A stretch of 64,000 nt of DNA, from contig NZ_ML660095.1 in assembly GCF_007004655.1 (NCBI RefSeq), forward strand, positions 248,942 to 312,941, written 5' to 3'. The notes beneath the pieces are model-generated. The model saw nothing but the letters and a program-made list of their open reading frames with translations. It searched no databases and was not told the DNA's origin. A program made the translations under genes and the position numbers. Origin of the DNA: Exilibacterium tricleocarpae (GTDB taxonomy: Bacteria; Pseudomonadota; Gammaproteobacteria; Pseudomonadales; Cellvibrionaceae). Positions 55,131 through 64,000 of the stretch are shown piece by piece (within the stretch, counting starts at the first letter, position 1; each line of letters starts with the position of its first letter).

Positions 55131-56911
55131 AAATTGAACAGATGTTCGGTGCCGCTCTTATCGACGGCGGCATCGGCGCGCTCGAAACGCGTGCGGCGCC
55201 GGTAGGGGAAGGTATCGCCGATCTGGCCGGCCAGCAGCGCGTCTTTGATGCGCTGCCAGAAACGGTAGTCGTACAGGTCCCGGTGCTGTTCCTCAAACGC
55301 TTTGCGGGCGGTGGGGTTACCGCTGAAAAACAGGCGGAACTCCTCCGGGAAGATATCGTTTTCGGCCACCGTGTACCAGGGGCGGTCCGCCATTTCCTCC
55401 GCCTCGTTGCGCGGCTCGGGAATTTTGCGAAAATTGCACTCGGTGATCGGCGCTATCTCATCGTAGTCGTAAAACACCACCCGCCCGTGGCGCGTGACAC
55501 CGAAGTTTTTCAGCAGCATATCACCGGTAAAAATATTGGCCGCGGCGAGCTGTTTGATAGCGTTGCCGTACTCGTCCATGACATCGTAAATCTGTTCGTC
55601 GGTCGCCGAGCGCAGATAGAGGTTGAGCGGCGTCATGCGCCGCTCGGTGTAGAGGTGCTTGATAATGACCCGCTTGTCGTCGATCTCGAGCTTGGAGGGC
55701 GCCACCCGCTGCAACTCCTCCAGCAACTCCTGGCTGAAGCGGTTGCGGTAAAAAATAAAGTTGCTGTACTCCTGGGTATCGGCCATGCGTCCGGCCCGGT
55801 CGCTGCGTGACACTAGGCGGTACTGGCTTCTGACGATTTCTTCGGTCACGGTTTTGGGCGGATCGAACTTGTCCTTGATGATCTTAAAAACGATGCCGTA
55901 GGACGGCAGCGTAAACACCGACATCACCATCCCCTTGATGCCGGGGGCGATGACAAACTTGTCGTCGCTGTGTTTCATATGTTCCAGCACATTGCGATAG
56001 AACTCAGTCTTGCCGTGTTTGTTGAAGCCAATGGAATTGTAGACTTCCGAGGCCTCCTTTTGCGGCATCAGCGACTTGATAAAGCGGACGAAGCGCGAGG
56101 GAATCGGCGCATCCACCATAAAATAGGAGCGGGTGAAGCTGAAAATAATCGAGGCGTCATCGGGTTTAAAAACCACGGTGTCAACATAGATACCGCTGTT
56201 TTCGTTATTCAGCAGCGGCAAAATGATAGGCACGCTGCCGCTGCCCCGGCTGACCCGGCCCACCAGATAGGCGGCTTTATTGCGATAGAAAACCGACTCC
56301 AGTATATCGATGCGCACCGGCGGCAGGGAGCTGTCGCTGTCAGCTAGAATATGTTCCTCGATAACCTGGACAATATTGGCCACATCGCGTTTTTTATTTT
56401 CCCAAGGCACGGAAAACTCGAAATCGTCGAGAATGCGCGATACCAGTTCCTCTACATTTTTGTCCAGACGGTAGCTGATGTAGATGCTGTAGTCCTTCAA
56501 TGGCTTGCCGTCCTGCGCCCGGGAGGGCTTGACGAACATATGGCGTTCGTGGATGTGCCGGTGTCGAAAGATTCTGCAGAAGATGGAGTTGAAAAATGTC
56601 TCGGCGATTTCGTAGTTGCTGTGGCTGCTGACCAGTTGCGCATAGGCCAGTTTGGCCTGGGCCCAGAGGTCGATATCGCTGGTATCTTTGCTGGTCACCC
56701 CCCGCACCAGTTCACACACCTGCATGACTTTTTGTTTGTACAGATCGATACGGTTGCGGTGCGCCTCATGGACCGCCTGCCAGTCGGCCTTCTCGAAGCG
56801 CGCCTTGGCGCCGAGGGTCATATTCTGAAAGTCCGCAAAGTAGGCGTCGAAGCCGTTCAGGATGGTTTTGGCGATGCGGCGGGCGGTGGGGCTGGGCGTG
56901 CTGATATCCAT
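55127..56911 (-). CDS. aceK: Isocitrate dehydrogenase kinase/phosphatase
   Basis: This 594-residue AceK switches isocitrate dehydrogenase between active and phosphorylated forms, directing carbon to the glyoxylate bypass. The N-terminal regulatory helical region is followed by the ATP-binding part around APGIKGMVMSVFTLPSYGIVFKIIKDKFDPPK-type residues (key: GIKGMVM and K of FKIIKDKF). Catalytic-type segments YGNAIKQLAAANIFTGDMLLKNFGV and VVFYDYDEI follow. ATG 56911 is preferred to TTG 56932 on homologue length. The final codons are FNF-stop, with the TAG lying in the right end of the repeat element. No aceA or aceB is adjacent. Confidence 0.95.
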   Translation of the reverse strand: MDISTPSPTARRIAKTILNGFDAYFADFQNMTLGAKARFEKADWQAVHEAHRNRIDLYKQKVMQVCELVRGVTSKDTSDIDLWAQAKLAYAQLVSSHSNYEIAETFFNSIFCRIFRHRHIHERHMFVKPSRAQDGKPLKDYSIYISYRLDKNVEELVSRILDDFEFSVPWENKKRDVANIVQVIEEHILADSDSSLPPVRIDILESVFYRNKAAYLVGRVSRGSGSVPIILPLLNNENSGIYVDTVVFKPDDASIIFSFTRSYFMVDAPIPSRFVRFIKSLMPQKEASEVYNSIGFNKHGKTEFYRNVLEHMKHSDDKFVIAPGIKGMVMSVFTLPSYGIVFKIIKDKFDPPKTVTEEIVRSQYRLVSRSDRAGRMADTQEYSNFIFYRNRFSQELLEELQRVAPSKLEIDDKRVIIKHLYTERRMTPLNLYLRSATDEQIYDVMDEYGNAIKQLAAANIFTGDMLLKNFGVTRHGRVVFYDYDEIAPITECNFRKIPEPRNEAEEMADRPWYTVAENDIFPEEFRLFFSGNPTARKAFEEQHRDLYDYRFWQRIKDALLAGQIGDTFPYRRRTRFERADAAVDKSGTEHLFNF

Positions 56912-57023
56912 AAAGTCTGTAGGTGGTTGCAAAAACAGTGGTAATAATGGCTTAAAACATTGCTTAAGTCATCCGTAGTCGGCGAGAATTCGGGGGTATA
57001 CAAAACTTGGAGCATTTTATCTT

Positions 57024-58100
57024 ATGTTGAAGCGGTGGTTCGGACTACTGATGTTGACAGCCGTCCTTGGGGCCAAGCCCGCCGGGGCGGCGGTGGTGTT
57101 GCAGTATCATTACGTCGACGATACGACGCCGGCGATTACCAGTGTGACGGTGGCGCGTTTCCGGGAGCATATGGCTTATTTAAAGGACCGGGGCTTTCAG
57201 GTGGTAGCGCTGGGCGATCTGGTGGCGCGGCTGCGGGCCGGGAAGCCCCTGCCCGACCGGGCGGTGGCGTTGACGTTTGACGACGGCTACCGCTCGGTTT
57301 ACACCGAGGCATTTCCGCTGCTGCGGCGCCAGCAGTGGCCGTTTACAGTGTTTATCAACCCGGCTGCTATCGACGGTGGTTCCTCCCAGTTCGTGACCTG
57401 GGACCAACTGCGCGAGATGCGCGATGCCGGTGCGGAGATTGCCAATCACAGCAACAGCCACGCGCACCTGCTGCGGCGGGGCCAGGGTGAGGGCCGGGCG
57501 GCCTGGGAGCGGCGGGTGCGCGGTGATATCGAGGCGGCCCAGGTCCGCATCAAAGCCGAGTTGGGTGCAGCGCCGCGGTTATTTGCCTATCCTTATGGAG
57601 AGTACGACACGGCGCTGCTCAACCTTTTGCGAGAGCTGGATTACGCGGCGGTTGGCCAGCACTCCGGCGCACTGGGGTCCGGCGCCGACCTGCAGGCGCT
57701 GCCGCGGTTTCCGTTTGGCGGCAGTTACGGTGATGCCGAGGACTTTGCCGCCAAGGTCAACAGCCTGCCGTTGCCGGTGACCGGACTGCGCCTGCTGGAC
57801 GAAAAGCGGCGTCCGCTCACCGATCTGGTGCTGCCGCAGCAGGTCGCCAGACCCTGGTTGGAAGTGCAATTGGCCGATCCGAAAAAATACCGGGCTATCA
57901 ACTGTTTTGCCTCCGGGCAGGGGCGGATCGAGGTGCAGTATACCGACACGGGCTTTGCGGTGCAGGCGCCGCGGCCCTTGCCGGTGGGGAGGTCGCGCTA
58001 TAATTGTACTCATGCGTCTGCCGAGCGCGGGCGTTTTTATTGGATGTCGCAGCCTTTTATCCGCAAGAAAGCCGATGGAAGCTGGTATTCAGAGCCTTAA
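57024..58100 (+). CDS. Secreted polysaccharide deacetylase (CE4)
   Basis: This 358-residue protein has a signal peptide ending in GAA. The NodB homology domain has ALTFDDGY (catalytic and metal Asp), NHSNSHAHL (metal His pair, HSxxH form) and LFAYPYGEYD. The C-terminal ~130 residues form an added beta-rich domain. It acts in the periplasm or on the cell wall to remove N- or O-acetyl groups from a polymer; the substrate is not known. An HD-GYP gene starts 27 bp after its stop. Confidence 0.9.
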   Translation: MLKRWFGLLMLTAVLGAKPAGAAVVLQYHYVDDTTPAITSVTVARFREHMAYLKDRGFQVVALGDLVARLRAGKPLPDRAVALTFDDGYRSVYTEAFPLLRRQQWPFTVFINPAAIDGGSSQFVTWDQLREMRDAGAEIANHSNSHAHLLRRGQGEGRAAWERRVRGDIEAAQVRIKAELGAAPRLFAYPYGEYDTALLNLLRELDYAAVGQHSGALGSGADLQALPRFPFGGSYGDAEDFAAKVNSLPLPVTGLRLLDEKRRPLTDLVLPQQVARPWLEVQLADPKKYRAINCFASGQGRIEVQYTDTGFAVQAPRPLPVGRSRYNCTHASAERGRFYWMSQPFIRKKADGSWYSEP

Positions 58101-58126
58101 TTGCCTCGAGGTAGCTGCCGCTCAAG

Positions 58127-59293
58127 ATGGCCAAGATCAAGCGCATTCCCACCGGTTGCCTTAAGGTCGGTATGTATATTGCCGACACCAACCACGATTG
58201 GGTTCCCGCGGACAACCTGCGCCGTCACGGCCTGGTGCGGCGCCCGGAGGTGATTAAACAGATTGCCGCTCTGGGAGTCACCGAAATCCATATCGACACG
58301 GAAAAGGGTCTCGACTGTGCTGAAGGGATGGCGGTGGATGCTGCCGCAGTTGACGCCGGCGCAGCGCGTTTTGATCGGGAAAAAAAACAGGCCCGGCAAC
58401 TGTATGGTGACAGCCTGCAACTTATCGATCAGTTGCTGGTGGATGTAAAAGCCGGGGGCAATATCCCGGTGCAAAAGGTTGAAGACATGGCCGATGGGAT
58501 TATCGGCTCGCTCAGCAACAATCAGAATGCATTGGCCTGTATTACCCGGCTGCGCGATAAAGATCAGTATCTTCTCGAACACTCGTTCAATGTCGCGGTA
58601 CTGATGGGGGTTTTGGCGCGTTCGCTGAATATCGGCAGCGATGATTTGCACCAGATAGTCACCGGTGCCCTGTTGCACGATGTGGGCAAAATCCACATCC
58701 CCGATAGAATACTGCACAAACCCGGCCGTCTCGAGGCTGCCGAGTGGGAGGAAATGAAACGCCATGTCGATTACGGGCGTCAGGTGCTGGGTGCCAGCGC
58801 CGGTATTAGTGCCATCAGCAAAGACATCTGCAGCCAGCATCACGAGCGCCTGGACGGCACCGGCTATCCGCGCGGGCTGAGTGGTGAGGCCATCAGCCTG
58901 CACGGGCGCATGGCAGCGGTGGTGGATGTATACGATGCGGTTACCTCGGATCGGGTTTACCACACTGGTATGGCGCCGACCCTGGCGATGAAAAAGCTGG
59001 TGGAGTGGAGTGGCTCGCACCTCGATCGGGAGTTGGTCTATCAGTTTATTCGCTGTATGAGTGTCTACCCCGCCGGTGCGCTGGTAGAGTTGGATAGTGG
59101 CAACTTGGCGGTCGTATTGGAGGCCAATACCAGACAGCAGGACAAGCCGCGGGTGCTGACGGTTTACAGGGAAAAAAACCAGCGCTATATAGCGGGTGGA
59201 ACTCTGGACCTGGCGCACACTGGCGCCGGTGCGCGGATTGTGAGAGCGGTCGAGGCCAGGGATTATGGTATTGATTTGGCTGATTTTTTGTAG
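58127..59293 (+). CDS. HD-GYP c-di-GMP phosphodiesterase
   Basis: This 388-residue protein has an N-terminal DUF3391-like domain (about 1-100, LKVGMYIADTNHDWV). An HD-GYP domain follows with HDVGKIHIPDRIL, HHERLDGTGYPRGL (HD and GYP motifs intact) and AAVVDVYDAVTSDRVY. It is likely active in c-di-GMP hydrolysis. The close spacing after the deacetylase suggests a shared transcript. Confidence 0.92.
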   Translation: MAKIKRIPTGCLKVGMYIADTNHDWVPADNLRRHGLVRRPEVIKQIAALGVTEIHIDTEKGLDCAEGMAVDAAAVDAGAARFDREKKQARQLYGDSLQLIDQLLVDVKAGGNIPVQKVEDMADGIIGSLSNNQNALACITRLRDKDQYLLEHSFNVAVLMGVLARSLNIGSDDLHQIVTGALLHDVGKIHIPDRILHKPGRLEAAEWEEMKRHVDYGRQVLGASAGISAISKDICSQHHERLDGTGYPRGLSGEAISLHGRMAAVVDVYDAVTSDRVYHTGMAPTLAMKKLVEWSGSHLDRELVYQFIRCMSVYPAGALVELDSGNLAVVLEANTRQQDKPRVLTVYREKNQRYIAGGTLDLAHTGAGARIVRAVEARDYGIDLADFL

Positions 59294-59710
59294 TTGGATT
59301 GCGCGGTTCTGGCTCTGTTGCCGGTGTGCGTGTTCGTGTCCTTGCTTTATGCGACGCTTTAGATTTACATCTTTCCTTTTATCTTTTTCTTCAAGTTAAT
59401 GGTTGTTTTTATCAGCGAATATTTATGGATATGTGGATAAAAACTCGTTGTAAGCCATCTATAACCTGAGCCGTTGTAAGCTGGACGACAGGTGGTTTGA
59501 TATTTTCCACACCCCGCTGTGCAGAATATATTTGGCCTATTTTATCGAAATGCAGATGACGTGATCTTCTCGAATGCGTTACAGTAAACGCGTCGTCCAA
59601 AACATAGTAGTAACTGTTGCATTTTACCCCAACCTATTTTTACAAATACGAAAGGTTTTTTGCAGCAGTAAAAAATGTTGAGGTAGAACCTGTTTGCGAG
59701 AGGGAGAATA
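59294..59710. other. AT-rich spacer before the RHS locus
   Basis: The 417-bp region drops clearly in GC compared with the sequence to its left. A CGTTGTAAGC direct repeat occurs at about 59446 and 59473. It probably includes the promoter of the small protein gene that follows. No gene, tRNA or mobile-element end was recognised. Confidence 0.5.
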
Positions 59711-60241
59711 ATGTCTGTTTCTGGAAGAAATGTGTTTTTTGCTTTGGGCTTCCTATCTATCTTGGCAATGTCGGTCTATGCGGTTCAGAAAATTTGGTTT
59801 GGCGCCAAGCCCCCGAATACCCCCGACTCACAACCGCCTCCTCTGGCGATTGCTTCAAGTTTGAAGCCGGAGCCATGGAGGGCGTTAAATAACCATCCGC
59901 AACAAAGCCCGCCTTCGTCCGGTGAAAAGATGCCAATCAAAAATGAAAGAGAGTCGAACGCAAAGGTGTTGGCGCCAAGCGAAACAGTGGGGGTGTCCGA
60001 TGAAAAGGCGCCGGCGGCGGATCTGTCGGCGAGTAACGGCAGTGACGGTGCAGAGGGCGCAGCAGTGGTATTTGGCAGCGACGTTATCGATGCGCGGGAG
60101 CATGCGTTACCGTCTGCAAGAGAGGTCCGCACACTGCCGGTGATTCATCAAGGTCATAAGATAAGGTTGACGCAGTTTGCCGGTTCTTATGATACTCGGA
60201 CTAACGATCCCAAAAAGCCTGCAAAAATGGGGGAGGAATAG
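59711..60241 (+). CDS. Small membrane-anchored protein upstream of the RHS gene
   Basis: This 176-residue protein has a single N-terminal transmembrane segment (FFALGFLSILAMSVYAVQKI). A long low-complexity, Pro/Ser/Ala-rich and probably disordered periplasmic part follows. It ends in a short folded-looking segment (HKIRLTQFAGSYDTRT). GAGGGAG is well placed before ATG 59711. It is 79 bp ahead of the RHS gene and may assist its export or anchoring. No family recognised. Confidence 0.6.
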   Translation: MSVSGRNVFFALGFLSILAMSVYAVQKIWFGAKPPNTPDSQPPPLAIASSLKPEPWRALNNHPQQSPPSSGEKMPIKNERESNAKVLAPSETVGVSDEKAPAADLSASNGSDGAEGAAVVFGSDVIDAREHALPSAREVRTLPVIHQGHKIRLTQFAGSYDTRTNDPKKPAKMGEE

Positions 60242-60320
60242 ATCTTTATACGGCGATCTTATCGAAGAGATAACAGCTTTTTTCAAGGTTAGCTTCATAC
60301 TTTATAGGGAGTGGTAGATT

Positions 60321-63300
60321 ATGATGAAGAACCTGTTGACGTTCGTATTGTGCAGTCTGTGGCTGCAATGGGGGAACCCTGCAGTTGCCGAAGAGATACG
60401 CGACTACTATGCCGAGCCAGGGTTTAACCCCTTCAAAGAAATAATCAATCAAAACTTCAATGAAACCGTAGACCCTTTTTCCGGCACTTTACAACTCCAC
60501 TATACGGATATTCTAGTGCCGGGAAATGGTGGAATGGATATTCGGGTGAATCGCGTCTACACCAGCCTGCAAACCAACGCCTACCCGGTTAGATCACTGG
60601 CGGGGTTGGGATGGTTAATGCATTTTGGCCGTATTGTGACATCCAACCGCCATACGGATAAATTATGCAATCAGGGTCTTTGGTCCGTCAGCACGCGGGA
60701 CAATCCGTCGTTAGAACAACCCGACGGTGGTCGGGAACTCCTTGTGCTAAACGCTATCGACAACGATGGCACATTGATTACCCGCAGTAACTGGAAAGCT
60801 GAGTGTGACAGCGTCAACCCCGGTATGCTGGTGACCGCGCCGGACGGTACGCGTTATACCATGGATAGATATGATTTCTATCAAGAAGAGCCCAGTTGGC
60901 TCACTACACGTATCGAGGATATTCACGGTAACTGGATTCGAATTGACTATGAGGAAAATGCTGCGGGCGAATCCTATATTGTCGCTGTCTATCGCAGTGA
61001 GGAAGGTGATAGCCAGCCGGTGTTGCGCTATGACTATGACGATGGTGCCGGCGCTTATGCGACACCCCGGCTGGCCAGTATTGAAGCCAATGGCCAGCGT
61101 TGGGAGTACGAGTATGAGAATATTGTCGGCTACACAGACCCTCGCCATCAACTGGTCAGGGTCAGGCGGCCCGACGGCAAAACGTGGGAGTACAGCTACA
61201 ACAACAAAATTGATGATCCGGACCCTAATGATGGCATCGTCGAAGATGGCCTGGGTAGCTATTCGCTGAAACAGGTGAAATATCCTAATGGTGCACGTAT
61301 TGACTATACCTACCAGTACGTGCAGTTTGATAAGGGATCGGCTTTTAGGACCACTTCCATACACACGAAATCCGTTTCCGGCGGCGGTGTGCAAAGCGGT
61401 ACCACCAGCTATGAGTTTGCACCGCATAGCGTTCCTTATACCGCTGCAGATGGAACTGTTTTGCGCGTCGATTCGACAACTGTAACCGCGCCGCACGCAA
61501 AATATGTATACCAACATTACGGTAAAGACTTCATACAGCCTACACCCGGCACCTATCGATTTATCAAACCTTCTTTCGTGGGGTTATTGTATAGAAAGGC
61601 TACCTATGAACTGAACGATACCCTGAAGGAAGTCGTGGTCAAGGCGTGGGGACAGAGAAAGATTTCAGATGAGAACCTCTTCCACGGCGGCGATCGCAGT
61701 TGGTGGATAGAGGAAGAGACCAACTCCCCGATATTGCTGGGACACTATATCAGTCGTGACAGCAATGCCGATATTGATAATGTCACGGCGACCCAGTCTG
61801 TCGACTATTCCGACTACGACGCCTTTGGTAACGCGCAGACGATAACAGAATTTGTCAATTTACAGGATGTGCCGGGAAAAGTGACTGCCGTCACCTATAT
61901 CAACGACCGTCAAAACTGGATTCTCAGTCTGCCCGTCAGCGAACGGGTAACCCATAATGGCCAGTCTTCAACGATCAGCCGCGAATATTTTCCCAACACC
62001 AATTTGTTAAAGGAAGAGAACAAATACGGTGTGGTAACAAAGTATAACTACACCACAGCAGGTGACTTGGCGTCGGTGGAAGATGCCCGGCGAAATGTAA
62101 CAAATTATTCAGCTTATAAAAGAGGCATTGCCACACGAGAAGAGCGTCCGGAATCAGTTGTTTTAACGCGTGTCGTTAATGATACAGGTACTCTTGCATC
62201 GGAAACGGATGGCAGGGGGTATACCAAAGCGTACACCTATGACGACCTCAATCGACTAACGGGTATGGTTTATCCGATACATCTACCGGTATCGATAAGT
62301 TATGTCGGTAATACCAGGCGTCTACTGAGAGGGAATTATCGGCAGATTGACTCTTTTGATGGGTTAGGTCGCCTTATAGGAACCCAGCGCACTGACATCG
62401 GCACTAATGAAACCATTAGCTCGACGATTGAATATGACGCATCCGGGCGCAAGGTATTTGAATCCTATCCCAATTCACTCGAGGGTATGAGCTATGCCTA
62501 TGATGCACTCGGTCGTCAAATGCGCAGAACTTATCCAGACGGCAATTACGTGAGTTTTGATTACGATGACTTTTTAATGGCTGAGACAAACGAGAGGGGT
62601 AAGATCACGCGGTATACTTACCGAACAGTTGGTGTTTCCAGCCGAGAGTTGTTCAGTATTCGCCAGCCGGACTCTATTACGACGATCATTCGGCGCAATA
62701 TATTTGATCAAATTATTCAAATCTTTCAAGGGCAGCAACAGTCCAATGGAAGCGTTTTGGGTTTTCCCAGAGACTTTGAATACGATAGTCGACTCTTTTT
62801 AGTGTCGAAAACTGAGCCGGAAATTGGTGTTACAACTTATGGTCGAGATGAGGTCGGGAATTTAGAATCAGTAAGCGTGTCGGGATCGGCTACTACCTAT
62901 TATGAATATGACGGGCTCAACAGGCTCAAGAAAGCTGATTACCCTGATGAGACGGACGATACACTTTATGAATACGACGGGAATGATAATTTAGACAGAC
63001 TCGTTTCCGGCATCACAGAATGGTTGTATATCTACGATGCAAACAATAATTTAAAGCGAGAAACGCTTAGCATAAATGCACGGCTTGCGCGTAGCTACAC
63101 AATAGAGTACGCCTATGATGGACTTGACACGATAAGCTCTACTGTTTATCCCGACGGTTTGGTTGTCGACTATGCGCCAAATGCGCTAGGGCGCGCGACA
63201 AAAGTGGGCGATTTTGCCACCGACGTGTTATTTCACCCTGCCGGACAGGTGAGTGCCTATACTCTCCATAACGGTGTTCAGGTATCGCAGACTTACGACA

Positions 63301-64000
63301 GGCGGCTCTTTCCCGAGACCATTGTCGCGGATTCTCTGTTGAATCTCACCTATTCCTATGACCCGAGCGGCAATGTGTCGGCCATTATCGATGGAATAGA
63401 CAGTGCGCAGAATGTCTATATGAACCGGGTGAATGACTATGATGCGTTAGATCGACTTCGCGACGTGCGCGGCGGTTGGGGTCGCACCACGGTCAGTTAC
63501 GACGAGCGCGGCAACATAACTGAAAAGTTTAACAGTGACAGCGGTAACTCTCGCTATATATATAGTAATGAAAAGCTACTCCGTTTAGAGGGCCACAGCT
63601 CCAGCAATATTTTTCAGTATGATATCTACGGCAATACTACAGAAAAACTGCGGTATATCCCCCAGGGAGGATTTTTAAACGAGGTTCACAGAGATACTTA
63701 TCTTTATGATGATGCTTCCAGACTGATACAAAGTAAAGTCGCTGGTGTGGTAAAAGACTACATCTATGACGGACACAACCTGCGTTCACTAAGCCGGACC
63801 GGCGAAGGTTATGATCTCAGGTACAGTGTATATTCCAGCGCAGGACAGCTTGTATTTGAGGAGTCCATCGTCGATTGTACACGCACCAGTTATATTCGTC
63901 TTGGTAGCTTGCTGATCGCTGGATCAGACAATGTGTCCTTCCCCGCTGAGTTGGACTCAGACGGCGATGGTATTACGGACTGCTTGGAGTCCCAGTTAGG
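60321..64000 (+). CDS. RHS/YD-repeat protein (partial, continues past right edge)
   Basis: An uninterrupted frame of about 1226 codons begins at ATG 60321 (or 60324), with AGGGAG upstream. A signal peptide ends near AVAEE. A beta-rich N-terminal part (DPFSGTLQLHYTDI, typical of secreted RHS proteins) leads into many YD repeats such as YDDLNRLTG, YDALGRQMRRTYPDG, YDGLNRLKKADYPD and YDERGNITEKFN. These repeats form a closed shell. The visible end has DSDGDGITDCLE, a thrombospondin-type-3/EF-like calcium loop. The C-terminal toxin or core region and any immunity gene lie outside the window. Lower GC than neighbours suggests acquisition. Confidence 0.85.
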   Translation, partial: MMKNLLTFVLCSLWLQWGNPAVAEEIRDYYAEPGFNPFKEIINQNFNETVDPFSGTLQLHYTDILVPGNGGMDIRVNRVYTSLQTNAYPVRSLAGLGWLMHFGRIVTSNRHTDKLCNQGLWSVSTRDNPSLEQPDGGRELLVLNAIDNDGTLITRSNWKAECDSVNPGMLVTAPDGTRYTMDRYDFYQEEPSWLTTRIEDIHGNWIRIDYEENAAGESYIVAVYRSEEGDSQPVLRYDYDDGAGAYATPRLASIEANGQRWEYEYENIVGYTDPRHQLVRVRRPDGKTWEYSYNNKIDDPDPNDGIVEDGLGSYSLKQVKYPNGARIDYTYQYVQFDKGSAFRTTSIHTKSVSGGGVQSGTTSYEFAPHSVPYTAADGTVLRVDSTTVTAPHAKYVYQHYGKDFIQPTPGTYRFIKPSFVGLLYRKATYELNDTLKEVVVKAWGQRKISDENLFHGGDRSWWIEEETNSPILLGHYISRDSNADIDNVTATQSVDYSDYDAFGNAQTITEFVNLQDVPGKVTAVTYINDRQNWILSLPVSERVTHNGQSSTISREYFPNTNLLKEENKYGVVTKYNYTTAGDLASVEDARRNVTNYSAYKRGIATREERPESVVLTRVVNDTGTLASETDGRGYTKAYTYDDLNRLTGMVYPIHLPVSISYVGNTRRLLRGNYRQIDSFDGLGRLIGTQRTDIGTNETISSTIEYDASGRKVFESYPNSLEGMSYAYDALGRQMRRTYPDGNYVSFDYDDFLMAETNERGKITRYTYRTVGVSSRELFSIRQPDSITTIIRRNIFDQIIQIFQGQQQSNGSVLGFPRDFEYDSRLFLVSKTEPEIGVTTYGRDEVGNLESVSVSGSATTYYEYDGLNRLKKADYPDETDDTLYEYDGNDNLDRLVSGITEWLYIYDANNNLKRETLSINARLARSYTIEYAYDGLDTISSTVYPDGLVVDYAPNALGRATKVGDFATDVLFHPAGQVSAYTLHNGVQVSQTYDRRLFPETIVADSLLNLTYSYDPSGNVSAIIDGIDSAQNVYMNRVNDYDALDRLRDVRGGWGRTTVSYDERGNITEKFNSDSGNSRYIYSNEKLLRLEGHSSSNIFQYDIYGNTTEKLRYIPQGGFLNEVHRDTYLYDDASRLIQSKVAGVVKDYIYDGHNLRSLSRTGEGYDLRYSVYSSAGQLVFEESIVDCTRTSYIRLGSLLIAGSDNVSFPAELDSDGDGITDCLESQL

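Overview
The window looks like chromosome from a GC-rich marine-type gammaproteobacterium. The housekeeping genes (parC, aceK, rsgA, PilZ, HDOD, HD-GYP) have gammaproteobacterial form, and the gene style recalls the Cellvibrionales. That placement is inference from gene content, with no marker phylogeny behind it. No rRNA, tRNA, insertion sequence or CRISPR array was seen.

Bases 1-8458 hold a regulatory and export block. It comprises the N-terminal part of a sigma-54-type response regulator (cut by the left edge), a MacA-like adaptor with a LolD/MacB-type ATPase on +, and an FtsX/MacB-type permease with a TonB-dependent receptor on -. A 17-bp palindrome of the form TGTTTCA-N3-TGAAACA occurs four times in the two control regions. 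It sits about 90-130 bp upstream of sequences with sigma-54 (-24/-12) spacing, so the regulator probably drives both transport operons and possibly the biosynthetic operon.

Bases 8459-39491 form one tight 31-kb + strand operon. It encodes a periplasmic Ntn-type acylase, a PvdE/SyrD-type peptide exporter, a HupE/UreJ-like membrane protein, a CmlA-type diiron beta-hydroxylase and three nonribosomal peptide synthetases. The assembly line reads FAAL-PCP | C-A-PCP | C-A-PCP | C-A(interrupted by a methyltransferase)-PCP || C-A-PCP-sulfotransferase | C-A-PCP || docking-C-A-PCP-TE. The prediction is an N-acylated hexapeptide: fatty acid-X1-X2-X3(methyl?)-Thr(sulfated or dehydrated?)-Tyr-Gln. X1 and X3 share the same binding pocket. 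The gene set parallels pyoverdine logic: lipidated precursor, inner-membrane export, periplasmic deacylation, MacAB-like export and a TonB receptor. No usual iron-binding group is evident. Modules 1 and 3, the methyltransferase inserted between A6 and A7, and the in-line sulfotransferase after the Thr module are the most unusual features.

Bases 39519-49351 are mostly small - strand genes of core or unknown function: a CHMI-like protein, lipoproteins, rsgA, a HAD hydrolase, HDOD, DinB, RidA, a LysR regulator and a methyltransferase. There is one + strand acetyltransferase. The spacer upstream of rsgA carries 13-bp tandem repeats and a 15-codon open frame with a strong ribosome binding site.

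Bases 49691-59293 hold a DUF6176-like protein, an AsmA/DUF748-like protein, parC, a PilZ protein, aceK, a polysaccharide deacetylase and an HD-GYP protein. A 260-bp palindromic repeat element is wedged exactly between the convergent PilZ and aceK stop codons. From about 59300 the sequence becomes more AT-rich and carries a small membrane-anchored protein followed by a large RHS/YD-repeat protein that runs off the right edge.
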